Assembly (NCBI RefSeq): GCF_018531425.1
Contig: NZ_JAHBOI010000005.1
Location: forward strand, 1 to 64,000
Origin: Paenarthrobacter sp. DKR-5
Lineage (GTDB): Bacteria; Actinomycetota; Actinomycetes; Actinomycetales; Micrococcaceae
DNA length: 64,000 nt
Reading direction: 5' to 3'
In this document: piece by piece, positions 5,885 through 15,726 of the stretch
Layout of the letters: each line of letters starts with the position of its first letter
Numbering within the stretch: the first letter of the stretch is position 1
The notes under the pieces: generated by a model
The model's input: the letters and a program-made list of their open reading frames with translations, nothing else
The model's database searches: none
Told to the model about the DNA's origin: nothing
Program-made: the position numbers and the translations under genes

Positions 5885-7789
5885 CTATCCGCCAATCCCG
5901 AGGTCGGGTGCCGCCGTGTCCGTCGGGCTCGGCGTCGGCGTGGGGGTTGGGGTCGGTTTGGGCTTCGGTGCGGCCTTGGCCACTTCCAGGGTGACGGTCG
6001 CGCCTTGGTCGACTGCCGTGCCCGCCGTCTCGCTCTGCGAGGTGACCTTGCCGGATTCGACCTGCTTGTTGACCTTCTCCACAACGTTGACGCGAAGCCC
6101 GATGGCGGCCAGTGCCTTCTCCGCATCCGGGCGGTCACTGCCGCGCAGCTCGGGCATGGTCACCTGTCCGGTGGAAATCACGATGTCCACGTTGCTGCCG
6201 ATGGGCACCACCTGGCCCGGCGCCGGCTTGGTCGCAATCACCATGCCGCGGGGAACAGTGACGCTGTTGTCCTGGGTCGTCCGGTTCGGGATCAGGCCCA
6301 GCGCACGCAGATCGTCCCGTGCCGCCGCCTCGGTCTGGCCGACAATCGAGGCCGGAATGGTGGCGACGCTCGGCCCGCTCGAGACGGTCAGCGTCACCGT
6401 GGACTGCGGGGCGATTTCGCTGCCCGCCGTCGGTGTGGTGCCGATCGCGGTGCCCTTCTCCACCGTGTCGCTCTGCACGCGGGTGATCGAGGGTTTGAAC
6501 CCCGCGGCATAGAGCTTGTTCAGCGCATCGGTTTCACTCAAGGTGGCGACCGACGGAACGGCGACCATGGGCGGAGGAGCCGGTTTCGCGGTCGTGACGC
6601 TCCACACCCAGTACCCGCCCGCAGCGAGCACGAGCAAGGTGGCAATCAGCAGGGCGATCATCCAGCCGCGCCGCCCGGTGCTCCGGCGGCGGTCCGGCTC
6701 ACGCTCAGCCGGAAGGTCGAGGGCATACTGGTCGGACGGCTCTTCGTGCTCGGCGGACTCCGTGGTGAGCGGTCCGCCAGCCAGCGCCCGGGCCATGGCA
6801 CGCGTGCGCGGCTCTTCATCCAGGAACGCGGCTCCGGTGCCTGCGGCGCCCGCCGCGAGGGCGGCACGCGAGCCCGCTGCAACACGCTCGGTGGGGTCGG
6901 TGACGGCCTCGGTGCTGCTGATGGGCGGCAGCACCACGCCTCCGGCCGCGGCGCGCAGGGCGCGGCGGAAGGCCGCGGCGTCCTGGAACCGGTCCGAGCG
7001 GTTCTTCTGCAGGGCCCGGGCAAGGATGCTGTCCAAGGCCTCGGAGACCTCGGGGTTGAACTGGCTTGGCGGCGCAGGCGTCTCCCGGACATGCTGATAG
7101 GCCACCGATACCGGGCTGTCCCCCACGAAGGGTGGCCGGCCGGTCAGCATTTCGTACAGCAGGCAGGCCGCCGAGTACAGATCGCTGCGCGCGTCCACGG
7201 TTTCGCCGCGGGCCTGCTCCGGCGAGAGGTACTGGGCGGTACCGATCACGGCCTGGGTCTGCGTCATCGTGGCCGAGGAATCAGCAACGGCCCTGGCGAT
7301 GCCGAAATCCATCACCTTCACCCCGGAACCGTGCGAGGTCACCATCACGTTGGCGGGCTTGATGTCGCGGTGGACGATCCCGGCGCGGTGGCTGTATTCG
7401 AGCGCCGACAGCACGCCCAGGGTGTGTTCTATCGCGTCGGCAATGGTGACCTCTCGGGCCCGGATGAGGTCGCGGAGGGTGCGGCCGGAGACATACTCCA
7501 TCACGATGAAGGGCAGGCGGACATCGTCGGGTGATTCAGCGGCCGGCGCCTGGTCGCCCGTGTCGTACACGGAAACGATCGAGGGGTGGTTCAGCGCGGC
7601 CACGGCCTGGGCTTCACGCCGGAACCGTGCCTGCAGCTGCGGGTCCCGGGCGAGGTCCGGCCGCAGCATTTTCACGGCGACGCGCCGGCCGAGCACGGTG
7701 TCCCGGCCGGTGTACACATCCGCCATGCCGCCGCGGCCGAGCAGCTCGCCGAGTTCATAGCGCCCGTTGAGGACGCGCTGCGTGTTCAA
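5885..7789 (-). CDS. pknB: Serine/threonine protein kinase PknB with three PASTA domains
   Basis: A 634-residue receptor-type Hanks kinase. The kinase domain (about residues 10-275) has the GRGGMADVY glycine loop, Lys40, the catalytic loop HRDIKPAN (Asp142), DFG 161-163 and an activation loop rich in Thr and Ser. A single TM helix lies near 374-396. Three PASTA repeats follow (starting around VAVPSVA, ATIPASI and VTMPELR) and should bind muropeptides or lipid II outside the cell. The C-terminus is a low-complexity PTPTP tail. Mycobacterial PknB has four PASTA repeats. The start is a TTG; no better start keeps the N-terminal kinase strand. It is the last gene of the fhaA-pknB cluster, 48 nt after pknA. 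Confidence 0.95.
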   Translation of the reverse strand: MNTQRVLNGRYELGELLGRGGMADVYTGRDTVLGRRVAVKMLRPDLARDPQLQARFRREAQAVAALNHPSIVSVYDTGDQAPAAESPDDVRLPFIVMEYVSGRTLRDLIRAREVTIADAIEHTLGVLSALEYSHRAGIVHRDIKPANVMVTSHGSGVKVMDFGIARAVADSSATMTQTQAVIGTAQYLSPEQARGETVDARSDLYSAACLLYEMLTGRPPFVGDSPVSVAYQHVRETPAPPSQFNPEVSEALDSILARALQKNRSDRFQDAAAFRRALRAAAGGVVLPPISSTEAVTDPTERVAAGSRAALAAGAAGTGAAFLDEEPRTRAMARALAGGPLTTESAEHEEPSDQYALDLPAEREPDRRRSTGRRGWMIALLIATLLVLAAGGYWVWSVTTAKPAPPPMVAVPSVATLSETDALNKLYAAGFKPSITRVQSDTVEKGTAIGTTPTAGSEIAPQSTVTLTVSSGPSVATIPASIVGQTEAAARDDLRALGLIPNRTTQDNSVTVPRGMVIATKPAPGQVVPIGSNVDIVISTGQVTMPELRGSDRPDAEKALAAIGLRVNVVEKVNKQVESGKVTSQSETAGTAVDQGATVTLEVAKAAPKPKPTPTPTPTPSPTDTAAPDLGIGG

Positions 7790-7837
7790 AGTGGAGCTGT
7801 CCTCTCTGTGCGTGGTGATGGTCCGGTCCTGTTCGTG

Positions 7838-9568
7838 CTACGGCTTGGTGCTCGGGCTGGCTGTCGGCGCGGCAGTCGGCGTCGGCGCAGGCGCCGGGCC
7901 CTTGGAAACCGAGTACTCAACAGTCGAGCCCTTGGGCACGCTTTGACCCTGCTTCGGTGCGGCAACGACTTCATTCTTCGGGGAGTCGCTCGCCACCTGG
8001 GACGGCGCCGGCACCAGCCCGGCGTTCACCAGTGCCGCCTGGGCATCCGGCGCGTTCATCCCGACGATGTTGGGCACCGTGACCATTTCCTGGCCCTTGG
8101 AGTAGGTGACCGTGATCAGCGACCCCTTCTGCACGGGGCCGGCCGGGTCCACGCCCATGACGACGCCCGCCGCCTCGCCGTTCTGCGGGGCGACAGGGAC
8201 GCCCTTGACCTGCAGGCCCAGGGCCGACAGCTCGGACTGGACCTTGTTGAACTGCTGGCCGAGATAGGCGTCCGGGATGACGTTCACCGTCTCAGGAGCC
8301 GACGGCGTCGGTGTCGGTGCTTCCGATGTCGCCGAGGGAGTGGGTGCAGCGGAGGTTGTCTGCACCGGCGGTGCACTGGTGGTGCCGCTGCGCGGGAACA
8401 GGATCCCCGCCTGGCTCAGCAGCACGCCGATCAGTACGAACAGCACGAGCAGGATCAAACCGACCAGCGGCCAGGTCCACGGGCTGCGTCCGCGGCGGCG
8501 TGGCTCCTCTTCCTCCGGTTCGTCCTCGAAATCCTCCTGCACCCAGCTCCGCTGGGCGCCCGGGCCGTCGTGGCCGACCACCGGCAGAGCCGAGGTGCCG
8601 GGGGCCGATTCCGCTGCCGAGGCAGCCAGGGCGGCAGCTCCCACAACCGAGGTGGGAGCGGTCGCCTGCATGCCGACCGGCGCGGTGATCGGACCGGTGG
8701 CGGTGTCGAAGAGCAGCATCCCCGGCACGGCCGCGTGCGCGGCCCTGATGTCACCGCGGCGGATGGCGTCCGCCGCGTCGGCCAGGGCATCCGCGTTGGC
8801 GGGCCGGTTTTTCGGGTCCTTGGCCAGCATGGACATCAGCAGGGCGCGGACCGGCGCCGGGAGGGACTCGGGCAGCGGCGGCGGCGCGTCGTTGACCTGG
8901 GCGAGGGCGATCGCGATCTGGGACTCCCCAGAGAACGGGCGCCGGCCGCTGAGGCATTCGTAGCCGATCACACCGAGCGAGTAGATGTCGCTCGCCCCGG
9001 TGGCCGTCTGTCCGGTGGCCTGTTCCGGGGCCAGGTACTGCGCGGTGCCCATGACCTGCCCGGTCTGCGTGAGGGGGACCTGGTCCGCGAGCCGGGCGAT
9101 GCCGAAGTCGGTGACCTTCACCCGGTTGTCCGGCGTGATGAGCAGGTTGCCCGGCTTCACGTCGCGGTGCACCAGACCCTGCGCGTGGGCAATCGACAGC
9201 GCCCGGGCGGTCTGCGAAATGATGGAGAGCGTCCGGTCCGGGGAGAGCACCTGCTCGCGGTCGATGATCGTCGACAGCGGCTGGCCGGGGACGAGTTCCA
9301 TCACGAGGTAGGCGGAACCCTCCTCCTCGCCGTAGTCGAACACATTCGCGATGCCGACGTGATTCAGCAGCGCCGTGTGCCGGGCTTCGGCGCGGAAACG
9401 CTGGAGGAAGCCGGGATCGCCGGTGTACTCCTCCTTGAGGATCTTGATGGCGACGGTGCGGCCCAGAACCTTGTCCTGGGCCTTCCAGACCTCTCCCATG
9501 CCGCCGATCGCTATGCGACTGGTGAGCTGGAATCGGCCGCCTAATGTGATACCCGGGGAAGGCCTCAC
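7838..9568 (-). CDS. pknA: Serine/threonine protein kinase PknA-like, with two PASTA domains
   Basis: A 576-residue Hanks kinase: glycine loop IGGMGEVW, Lys42, HRDVKPGN (Asp136), DFG near 154-156 and a Thr-containing activation loop. One TM helix near residue 380-400 leads to a Pro/Ser/Thr-rich linker and two PASTA-like repeats (one starting near [10 protein letters not shown], one near [12 protein letters not shown]). Position between pbpA and pknB identifies it as the PknA orthologue, but mycobacterial PknA has no PASTA domains, so this version may sense wall fragments itself. The GTG start overlaps the pbpA stop by 4 nt (GTGA), indicating translational coupling. Confidence 0.92.
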   Translation of the reverse strand: MRPSPGITLGGRFQLTSRIAIGGMGEVWKAQDKVLGRTVAIKILKEEYTGDPGFLQRFRAEARHTALLNHVGIANVFDYGEEEGSAYLVMELVPGQPLSTIIDREQVLSPDRTLSIISQTARALSIAHAQGLVHRDVKPGNLLITPDNRVKVTDFGIARLADQVPLTQTGQVMGTAQYLAPEQATGQTATGASDIYSLGVIGYECLSGRRPFSGESQIAIALAQVNDAPPPLPESLPAPVRALLMSMLAKDPKNRPANADALADAADAIRRGDIRAAHAAVPGMLLFDTATGPITAPVGMQATAPTSVVGAAALAASAAESAPGTSALPVVGHDGPGAQRSWVQEDFEDEPEEEEPRRRGRSPWTWPLVGLILLVLFVLIGVLLSQAGILFPRSGTTSAPPVQTTSAAPTPSATSEAPTPTPSAPETVNVIPDAYLGQQFNKVQSELSALGLQVKGVPVAPQNGEAAGVVMGVDPAGPVQKGSLITVTYSKGQEMVTVPNIVGMNAPDAQAALVNAGLVPAPSQVASDSPKNEVVAAPKQGQSVPKGSTVEYSVSKGPAPAPTPTAAPTASPSTKP

Positions 9569-11022
9569 TTGTTCAACACCGCCTCAATAAGTTTCTTTGC
9601 GTTGGGACTGGTCAGCTGGGCGCCGGTTCTGATGTCCACGTCCTGCATCACGATCGAGACCACCACCTGCGGGTCATTTGCCGGGGCGAAGCCAGTGAAC
9701 CACGAGTTGTTCTGGCCCCCGGCCCCGAGTTCGGCGGTTCCGGTCTTGCCGGCCACCTCCACCCCGGGGACCTGGGCACCGGAGGCAATCCCCTTGTCGA
9801 CCACATCGGTCATCCAGGAGGTGATCTGCTTGGAGATTTCCGGCGTCGTCGAGGTGCGCAGGACTTCCGGTTTCGGCTCGTCATAGGGACGCAGGTCGGG
9901 ACCGCGGAGCGCCTTGATCAGGTTTGGCTTCATCTGCACGCCGTTGTTGGCGATGGCAGCCGTCATCAACGCAATCTGCAGAGGGGTGGCCTTCACATCG
10001 AACTGGCCGACCGCGGACTGGGCCAGCTGGGCCTGGTTCAGGTCTGACGGGAACACGCTGGGCGTGTAGTCGAGCTTGAGCTGATCACCGGCGTCCTGGC
10101 CGAAGCCGAACTTGCGGGCCTGCTCGGCGATCGCGTTCTGGCCCAGGTCGAGGGCAATGTGGGCGAACGGTGTGTTGCAGGATTGTTCGAGGGCGAACGC
10201 GAAGTCCGCCTCGGTCTGCGCCGAGCACCCGCCGTAGAGGTAGTTCGGCAGGCTCACATTGGTTCCCGGGAGGGGAAGCGCAGCCGGGTTCGGCAGCACC
10301 GAGTCCTTGTTGTACTTGCCGGAGGACAGCGCGGCCGCCGTGTCGACCAGCTTGAACACGGACCCGGGTGAGTAGAGATCACCGGTGGCCGCGCTGTTGT
10401 ACAACGAGATCCCGGGCACGTCCTTGAGCTGGCTCCACGCTTTGGCCACCGCACTGGGGTTGTGGCTGGCCATGAGGTTGGTGTCATAGGACGGCTTGGA
10501 CACCATGGCGATGATGTTGCCCGTCTTGGGGTTCATCACGACTATGGAGCCGCGCTGGCCGTCAGGGATCAGGCTGTAGGCCAGCGCCTGAATCTTCGGG
10601 TCGATGGTCAGTTCCACCGAGGCGCCCTTGGGCTGGTTGCCCAGGAACATGGACACCACACGGTCGTAGAAGAGCTGATCCGTGTTGCCGGTGAGATCGT
10701 TTTCCATCTGCTTTTCCAGCCCTGTCTGGCCGAAGCTGCGCGAGAAGAAACCGGTGATGCCCGAGTACAGCAGCGGGTTGTTGTACTGCCGCTGGTACTT
10801 GCAGGTGTCACCGTTGGTGCTCGGCACGGACTGGGCGATCGGCTGGCCGCCGACGAGGATGGTGCCGCGCTCGTTGCAGAAATTCTGCAGCAGCGCACGG
10901 TTGTTCCACGGATTGTTCTTCAGCTCGTCGACGGCGAAGAACTGGACGTAAGTGATGCCGCCGAAAATCAGCGCGAAGAGCGCGATCGCGACAATCCAGG
11001 TGCTGCGGATGGCCTGGTTCAC
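9565..11022 (-). CDS. pbpA: Class B penicillin-binding protein PbpA (peptidoglycan transpeptidase)
   Basis: A 485-residue transpeptidase that crosslinks peptidoglycan outside the membrane. An N-terminal TM anchor (about residues 8-27) is followed by a PBP dimerisation-like region and the penicillin-binding domain with SxxK at Ser221-Lys224 (SVFK), SCN at 281-283 and KTGT at 426-429. All catalytic motifs are intact. Two cysteines in the linker region (residues 49 and 74) could form a disulfide. The GTG start overlaps the SEDS gene by GTGA, so glycan polymerase and transpeptidase are coupled, as in other RodA-PBP pairs. Confidence 0.95.
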   Translation of the reverse strand: MNQAIRSTWIVAIALFALIFGGITYVQFFAVDELKNNPWNNRALLQNFCNERGTILVGGQPIAQSVPSTNGDTCKYQRQYNNPLLYSGITGFFSRSFGQTGLEKQMENDLTGNTDQLFYDRVVSMFLGNQPKGASVELTIDPKIQALAYSLIPDGQRGSIVVMNPKTGNIIAMVSKPSYDTNLMASHNPSAVAKAWSQLKDVPGISLYNSAATGDLYSPGSVFKLVDTAAALSSGKYNKDSVLPNPAALPLPGTNVSLPNYLYGGCSAQTEADFAFALEQSCNTPFAHIALDLGQNAIAEQARKFGFGQDAGDQLKLDYTPSVFPSDLNQAQLAQSAVGQFDVKATPLQIALMTAAIANNGVQMKPNLIKALRGPDLRPYDEPKPEVLRTSTTPEISKQITSWMTDVVDKGIASGAQVPGVEVAGKTGTAELGAGGQNNSWFTGFAPANDPQVVVSIVMQDVDIRTGAQLTSPNAKKLIEAVLNK

Positions 11023-12395
11023 GGGAGCTTCACCGCCTCGGTAGCAGGGCCAAGATCAGCTTCGAGCGGACCGGTGGAATAGGGGCGCCGGGCGGCGTCG
11101 GAAATCAGCAGCAACAGCGCGACGACGATCCAGTTCGCCAGCAGCGACGAACCGCCGGCCGCCAGGAAGGGCGTGGTGAGACCGGTGAGCGGGATCAACC
11201 GGGTGATGCCGCCGATCACCACAAAGCACTGCAGCGCGAGGGCGAAGGAGAGGCCGCAGCCGAGCAGCTTCCCGAAGGCGTCCCGCGTGCCGAGGGCTGC
11301 GCGAATGCCGCGTGTGACCAGCAGCAGGTAGAGCAGGACGATGGCGAACAGGCCAATCAGGCCCAGTTCCTCGCCGAGCGAGGCGATGATCATGTCCGAG
11401 TTGGCGTACGGGACCAGGTCCGGCCGGCCCTGTCCCAGACCCGTGCCCAGCAGGCCGCCGTTGGCCATGCCGAACAGTCCCTGTACGATCTGCCCGCTGC
11501 CGCCGGAGGCACGGCCGTAGACCTCCGGGGTGAAGGCGTTGAGCCACCCGTCGACGCGCAGGGCGACGTGGGAGAAAATCTTGGCCGCGGCGAAACCGCC
11601 CACTGCGATCAGCACCAGGCCGAGGACGACCCAGCTGACGCGGCTCGTGGCCACGTAGATCATGGCCATGAACAGGCCGAAGAACATGAAGGACGAACCC
11701 ATGTCCCGCTGGAACACGAGGATGCCGATGCTGACCAGCCACGCTGCGAACAGGGGGCCCATGTCCTTGAAACGGGGCAGCTGGAGCGGCCCGACCTTCT
11801 TGCCGGCCAGCAGGATCAGGTCCCGGTTGGAGGATAAATACCCTGCAAAGAATATAGCGAGGGTGATCTTGGCGATTTCGCCGGGCTGGAAGGTCATGCC
11901 GCCCACGACGATCCACAGGTTGGCGCCGTTGATGTTCGCGCCGAGCCCCGGCACCAGCGGCAGGATCAGCAGGACGGCGCTGACCACCAGCGAAATATAG
12001 GTGAAACGGCGAAGAACCCGGTGGTCGCGGAGGAACCACAGCACTGCCGCGGTGGCCACGATCGCCAGGGCCGTCCAGGTCAGCTGTTTGCCGCCTGCGC
12101 CCTCCCCGGTGGCGATGTCGAGCCGGTGGATCATGGCGAGCCCGAGGCCGTTCAGGGCGGTCACGATGGGAAGTATCACCGGATCGGCATATTTCGCGCG
12201 GATCCGCAGGACCACGTGAATGGAGAACACCAGGACCGTGAGCAGGATGGCCTGGGTCCAGAAATCGCTGTCCATCCACGGCGACTTGTCCAGACTGACC
12301 ATGGCGTTCGCACCGATGCCGACGGCAAGGGCGAGGACCAGGAGCAGTGCCTCGACATTGCGCCGGGGCTTGGCGACCGGTAGCTGCTGGCTCAT
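11019..12395 (-). CDS. rodA: SEDS-family peptidoglycan glycosyltransferase (RodA/FtsW)
   Basis: A 458-residue polytopic protein with about ten TM helices that polymerises lipid II into glycan strands. Conserved SEDS segments are visible: FQPGEIAKITLAIF, the RDMGSSFMFFGLF region with the essential loop Asp, and IPLTGLTTPFLAAGGSS near the C-terminus. Pairing with pbpA in a GTGA overlap favours RodA over the division-specific FtsW. The ATG at 12395 overlaps the pstP stop (ATGA) and has GGAGG 7 nt upstream; an upstream alternative start would only add six residues. Confidence 0.93.
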   Translation of the reverse strand: MSQQLPVAKPRRNVEALLLVLALAVGIGANAMVSLDKSPWMDSDFWTQAILLTVLVFSIHVVLRIRAKYADPVILPIVTALNGLGLAMIHRLDIATGEGAGGKQLTWTALAIVATAAVLWFLRDHRVLRRFTYISLVVSAVLLILPLVPGLGANINGANLWIVVGGMTFQPGEIAKITLAIFFAGYLSSNRDLILLAGKKVGPLQLPRFKDMGPLFAAWLVSIGILVFQRDMGSSFMFFGLFMAMIYVATSRVSWVVLGLVLIAVGGFAAAKIFSHVALRVDGWLNAFTPEVYGRASGGSGQIVQGLFGMANGGLLGTGLGQGRPDLVPYANSDMIIASLGEELGLIGLFAIVLLYLLLVTRGIRAALGTRDAFGKLLGCGLSFALALQCFVVIGGITRLIPLTGLTTPFLAAGGSSLLANWIVVALLLLISDAARRPYSTGPLEADLGPATEAVKLP

Positions 12396-14071
12396 GGTGT
12401 ACCTCCGGCACAAGGGGAAGCCGAGGACGACGGCGACGGCGACGCGGTCGGCGTTGCTGCGGCTTTGGCGGACGCCTTCGCGGTAGGCGTGGCGGACGGC
12501 TTCGCGGATGGCTTCGCGGCCGGCTTGGCGGCCGCCTTCGCGCTGCTGTGCGCCGAGGGGGAGGCTGTGGGCTTCGGGGAAGCGGTGGCGCTGGGCGAAC
12601 CGGTCGGTGCAGGGCAGCCGGCGGCGGGTCCCGTGTCGCTTTGCAGGTTCTTGACGATCTGCTGGGCATCGGTCAGGCTGCTGGCCGGGACCGTCTGCTG
12701 GACGCGCTGCTGCGAGAATTCGGAGAGCGAGGACACCGCGACGTCAGTGGTGGACTGCAGGTGCGAAAGCGGGATCGGCCCAAGATTCTGTGAGACGCCG
12801 TTGTAGATGGCGACCTTTCCCTCGGAAACCCCCACGTAGTAGCGGCTCTGCGTCCACGCATAACCGATCACGCCGCCGGCGACGAGGGCGAGCAGGAGAA
12901 CAGCGGCAACGGCGACACGCACCCATGGCCGGCCCCTCCGGGGCAGCGACATGAGGGCGTCATCCTCGGGCTCATGCCGTCGGCTGGCCGTCTTGTGCGT
13001 CAGCACCGTGGCGGCGCGGCGGGAGGCAGCGCGGCCTGCGACAGCCGGGATGGAGCCCGCTTCGGCAGCCGTGGCCGCTGCGCCGACCAGCTCATGCGGC
13101 CGGCTGGCAAGCTCTTCGCGCAGGACTGCCGCCACCAGGTGGCCTCCGAGATTCTCGCCGTCGCCCTCCGAATCTTCGGCCCCGCCGTCCGCGGGCTTCT
13201 CCGCAGCAGCGGACTCGGTGCTGGTGCTGGCGGGTGCGGACCCGCGGCCGGCCGCCGCCGCGGGGGCTACGGGATGCAGGCCGGTCCGGGGGGAGCCGGT
13301 GCCGGGCTCGACGACGGCCAGGGCGTCGGTGCGCACGTCGTCGCCGGTCGCCTCGGCTACCTCGATGACGGCGACCGTCACGTTGTCGGGGGAGCCGCCG
13401 TCGAGGGTCATTTCGACCAGGCGTTCGACGCACTGACGGATGTCGGAAGTGTTGCGCAGGACGTCTTCAACGGTGGCCGTCGGAACCACCGCATTCAGCC
13501 CGTCGGAGCAGAGCAGCCAGCGTTCGCCCGCGGAGGCTTCGAAGCTGGCGAGGTCGAGTTCCGGGCTGGCGTCGACGTCGCCGAGGACGCGCATGAGCAC
13601 ATTCTTGTGCGGGTGCGTCTCGGCTTCCTCGGGCCGGAGCCGTCCCTCGTCAATCAGCCGCTGGACAAACGTGTGGTCCACGCTGATCTGCTCGAAGACA
13701 CCGTCCTTGAGCCGGTAGGCGCGGGAGTCGCCGATATGGGCGAACTCGATTTTGTCCCCGGCCAGCAGGAGGGCCGTGACGGTGGTGCCCATGCCCGCCA
13801 GTTTGGGATTGTCGTGCACGAGCTCCGAGAGCAGGGAATTGGCGGTCTGGATTTCGTCTGCGAGCACCGTGCCGGCATCTCCGGCGTACCCTTCCCGGTC
13901 CAGGTGGATCAGGTCCAGAACTGTCGACGCCGAGGCCACGTCACCGCCGGCATGGCCGCCCATGCCGTCGGCGACGACCGCGAGATGCTGCCCGACATAG
14001 GCGGAGTCGTCATTCTTGGAGCGGATTTTTCCCACATCCGAGCGCGCCGCATAGCGCAGAACTTTGGGCAC
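12392..14071 (-). CDS. pstP: PP2C-type serine/threonine phosphatase PstP
   Basis: A 559-residue membrane phosphatase that reverses PknA/PknB phosphorylation. The PP2C domain (about residues 5-240) has the metal motifs RSKNDDSAYVG, VADGMGGHAGG, CSDGLN and GGSPDNVTV. A long low-complexity cytoplasmic linker, one TM helix near residues 385-405 and an external region follow. The last 80 residues are almost only Ala, Lys, Pro, Ser and Thr, so the predicted outside tail is unusually long. The GTG start lies 2 nt after the fhaB stop; the stop overlaps the SEDS gene. Confidence 0.95.
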   Translation of the reverse strand: MPKVLRYAARSDVGKIRSKNDDSAYVGQHLAVVADGMGGHAGGDVASASTVLDLIHLDREGYAGDAGTVLADEIQTANSLLSELVHDNPKLAGMGTTVTALLLAGDKIEFAHIGDSRAYRLKDGVFEQISVDHTFVQRLIDEGRLRPEEAETHPHKNVLMRVLGDVDASPELDLASFEASAGERWLLCSDGLNAVVPTATVEDVLRNTSDIRQCVERLVEMTLDGGSPDNVTVAVIEVAEATGDDVRTDALAVVEPGTGSPRTGLHPVAPAAAAGRGSAPASTSTESAAAEKPADGGAEDSEGDGENLGGHLVAAVLREELASRPHELVGAAATAAEAGSIPAVAGRAASRRAATVLTHKTASRRHEPEDDALMSLPRRGRPWVRVAVAAVLLLALVAGGVIGYAWTQSRYYVGVSEGKVAIYNGVSQNLGPIPLSHLQSTTDVAVSSLSEFSQQRVQQTVPASSLTDAQQIVKNLQSDTGPAAGCPAPTGSPSATASPKPTASPSAHSSAKAAAKPAAKPSAKPSATPTAKASAKAAATPTASPSPSSSASPCAGGTP

Positions 14072-14073
14072 GG

Positions 14074-14553
14074 CTACGGCCTCAATTCGATGACCGTCTT
14101 GCCGATCCGGATGGGAGCGCCAAGCTCTACCGGCAGGGCGCGGGTGAGCTGCTGGTCAGCGAGGTACGTGCCGTTGGTGGAGCCGAGGTCCTCGATGAAC
14201 CAGCGGCTGCCTTGCGGGAAAAGGCGGGCATGGCGCCCGGAGGCGTAATCGTCTTCCAGGACCAGGGTGGCTTCCTGGGCGCGGCCGAGCAGGATGGGGC
14301 TGCTGCCCAGGTCCATGGTGGTGCCTGCCAGCGGGCCTTCGGTGACCACCAGGCGGTGGGCCTGCTGCCGCGCCGGAGGAGGACTGTCCACCAGCTCGGG
14401 GTGCTTGCGCGCCTGGCGGGCAGACGGCGTGCCCGTGCGGGCCTTGGTTCCGATCACGAGGTCGCGGCGCATGGCGCTCACGATGCTGAAGATCAGCACC
14501 CACAGCAGGAGGAGGAATCCGAAGCGCAGGAGGGTGACGGTGAGTTCGCTCAC
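14074..14553 (-). CDS. fhaB: FHA-domain protein FhaB (FipA-like)
   Basis: A 159-residue protein with an N-terminal TM helix (residues 8-27) and a C-terminal FHA domain (about 85-155) that binds phosphothreonine: the LLGR, SGRHARL and GSTNGTYL motifs are all present. The membrane tether places it beside PknA/PknB and the elongation machinery. In mycobacteria the orthologue (FhaB/FipA) recruits phosphorylated division proteins. The GTG start overlaps the fhaA stop by GTGA. Confidence 0.93.
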   Translation of the reverse strand: MSELTVTLLRFGFLLLLWVLIFSIVSAMRRDLVIGTKARTGTPSARQARKHPELVDSPPPARQQAHRLVVTEGPLAGTTMDLGSSPILLGRAQEATLVLEDDYASGRHARLFPQGSRWFIEDLGSTNGTYLADQQLTRALPVELGAPIRIGKTVIELRP

Positions 14554-15287
14554 TGGCCGCCTCCGTTCCTCGGCGCTACTAGTCGGAAGATGATCTTGGT
14601 GCGTCCCATCGAGATGGAGGAGCCGCCCGTCAGCCCGACGCTGCCGTTGACCCGCTGCCCGTTGACGTAGGTGCCGTTCGTGGAGCCGAGGTCCACTGCA
14701 TAGGAGCTGCCGTGCTCGGTGCGGATTTCGAGATGGCGCCGGGAAACCCCCGTGTCGTCGATCAGGATGTCCGCCTCCGAGGAGCGGCCGAGGACGATCG
14801 ACGGGGCATTGAGCGAGTAGCGCCGGCCGTCGATGTCCAGCACCGGCTGCAGATGGGCCGGCTGGCGGCTCGGTGCGGCGGGCCGTTCAGGCGCGCGGGC
14901 GGATGTGAGACCGCCGCTCTTGTCGGTGCGCGAAGTGATGTCGAAGTCTCCGGCCTTGAGATTCTCGTCTTCGGAGAAGGACACCCGGACAGGTCCCTGG
15001 AGCACGTATCCCTGGCTGCGGGCGTGATTGATCACGACGTCGCACAGCTCTTCCGCCAGCGGCGTGCCCCACTCCTGGGCACGCTCGAAGTCGTCGGGAC
15101 TCAGATGCGTGTCAAAGACATTGGGTGCGAGGGTGCGTCCCTCCGAAATGGTGATCGCCTTATGATCCAGTTCCCGTCGGAGCCGGCTGGCGATCTCCAC
15201 GGGCTGGACCTGGGCGTGCGACCCTCGGGAGAATGCGCCTCGGACGACTTTCTCGATGCCTCGTTCAACATTGTCCAGCAGTCCCAC
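14550..15287 (-). CDS. fhaA: FHA-domain protein FhaA with DUF3662 domain
   Basis: A 245-residue cytoplasmic adaptor. The N-terminal DUF3662 domain (about residues 1-115, containing VERGIEKVV and EIASRLRRELD) is joined by a Pro/Arg-rich linker to a C-terminal FHA domain with VLGRSSEADI, SRRHLEI and GSTNGTYV. The mycobacterial FhaA binds phosphorylated pseudokinase MviN and regulates peptidoglycan synthesis. The GTG at 15287 is chosen for its GGGAGGTGA Shine-Dalgarno; an upstream reading of 34 residues has none. It is the first gene of the cluster. Confidence 0.93.
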   Translation of the reverse strand: MGLLDNVERGIEKVVRGAFSRGSHAQVQPVEIASRLRRELDHKAITISEGRTLAPNVFDTHLSPDDFERAQEWGTPLAEELCDVVINHARSQGYVLQGPVRVSFSEDENLKAGDFDITSRTDKSGGLTSARAPERPAAPSRQPAHLQPVLDIDGRRYSLNAPSIVLGRSSEADILIDDTGVSRRHLEIRTEHGSSYAVDLGSTNGTYVNGQRVNGSVGLTGGSSISMGRTKIIFRLVAPRNGGGQ

Positions 15288-15477
15288 GGTCACCTCCCTA
15301 CTCTTGCTTTCCGGGCCTGATTCGCGCCGCCTCCCGGGCGGGACAAACAGCACCGGTGATGCCCCGGCAGACCGTCCCATCAAAAGCAACGCTCCCTCGA
15401 TAGTAATGGGAGCACATGGGAAAGACCTTAAAGGCGCATCGGTGCGCGGTGGCCGCCGCGGCCCTGTCGGGGGCGTT

Positions 15478-15507
15478 TTGGGATTCTCGCCTGCCGTCCG
15501 TTATGCT
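15478..15507 (+). promoter_or_regulatory. Probable promoter of tRNA-Leu
   Basis: TTGGGA (15478-15483) and TATGCT (15502-15507) are separated by 18 nt, a fair match to a housekeeping sigma-factor promoter, about 60 nt upstream of the mature tRNA-Leu. Confidence 0.45.
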
Positions 15508-15569
15508 TGATCTCGCTGTTCTTTGCAGGCGGGATCCGGGAAACCGGCTCTTGGGCAGGGAATGCGATT

Positions 15570-15652
15570 CGCGCGAGTGGCGGAACGGCAGACGCGCTGG
15601 CTTCAGGTGCCAGTGTCCGAAAGGGCGTGGGGGTTCAAATCCCCCCTCGCGC
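15570..15652 (+). tRNA. tRNA-Leu(CAG)
   Basis: A complete class II tRNA: acceptor stem GCGCGAG / CTCGCGC, D-arm region with GGCGGAACGGCAGACGC, anticodon stem CTGGC/GCCAG with loop TTCAGGT (anticodon CAG), a long variable arm, and T arm GGGGG-TTCAAAT-CCCCC. The long variable arm fits leucine. No CCA is encoded after the discriminator A. A terminator follows 12 nt later. Confidence 0.95.
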
Positions 15653-15663
15653 ACGAATCAACG

Positions 15664-15699
15664 AAGAGGACCCCCGGCTTTGGCCGGGGGTCCTCTTTT
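15664..15699 (+). terminator. Intrinsic terminator of tRNA-Leu
   Basis: AGAGGACCCCCGGC (15665-15678) pairs perfectly with GCCGGGGGTCCTCT (15683-15696), loop TTTG, followed by a T run. It also lies between this tRNA and the convergent P-type ATPase gene and may serve both. Confidence 0.9.
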
Positions 15700-15726
15700 C
15701 TGTTCCAGGGCACGCCACGTCTTCCG

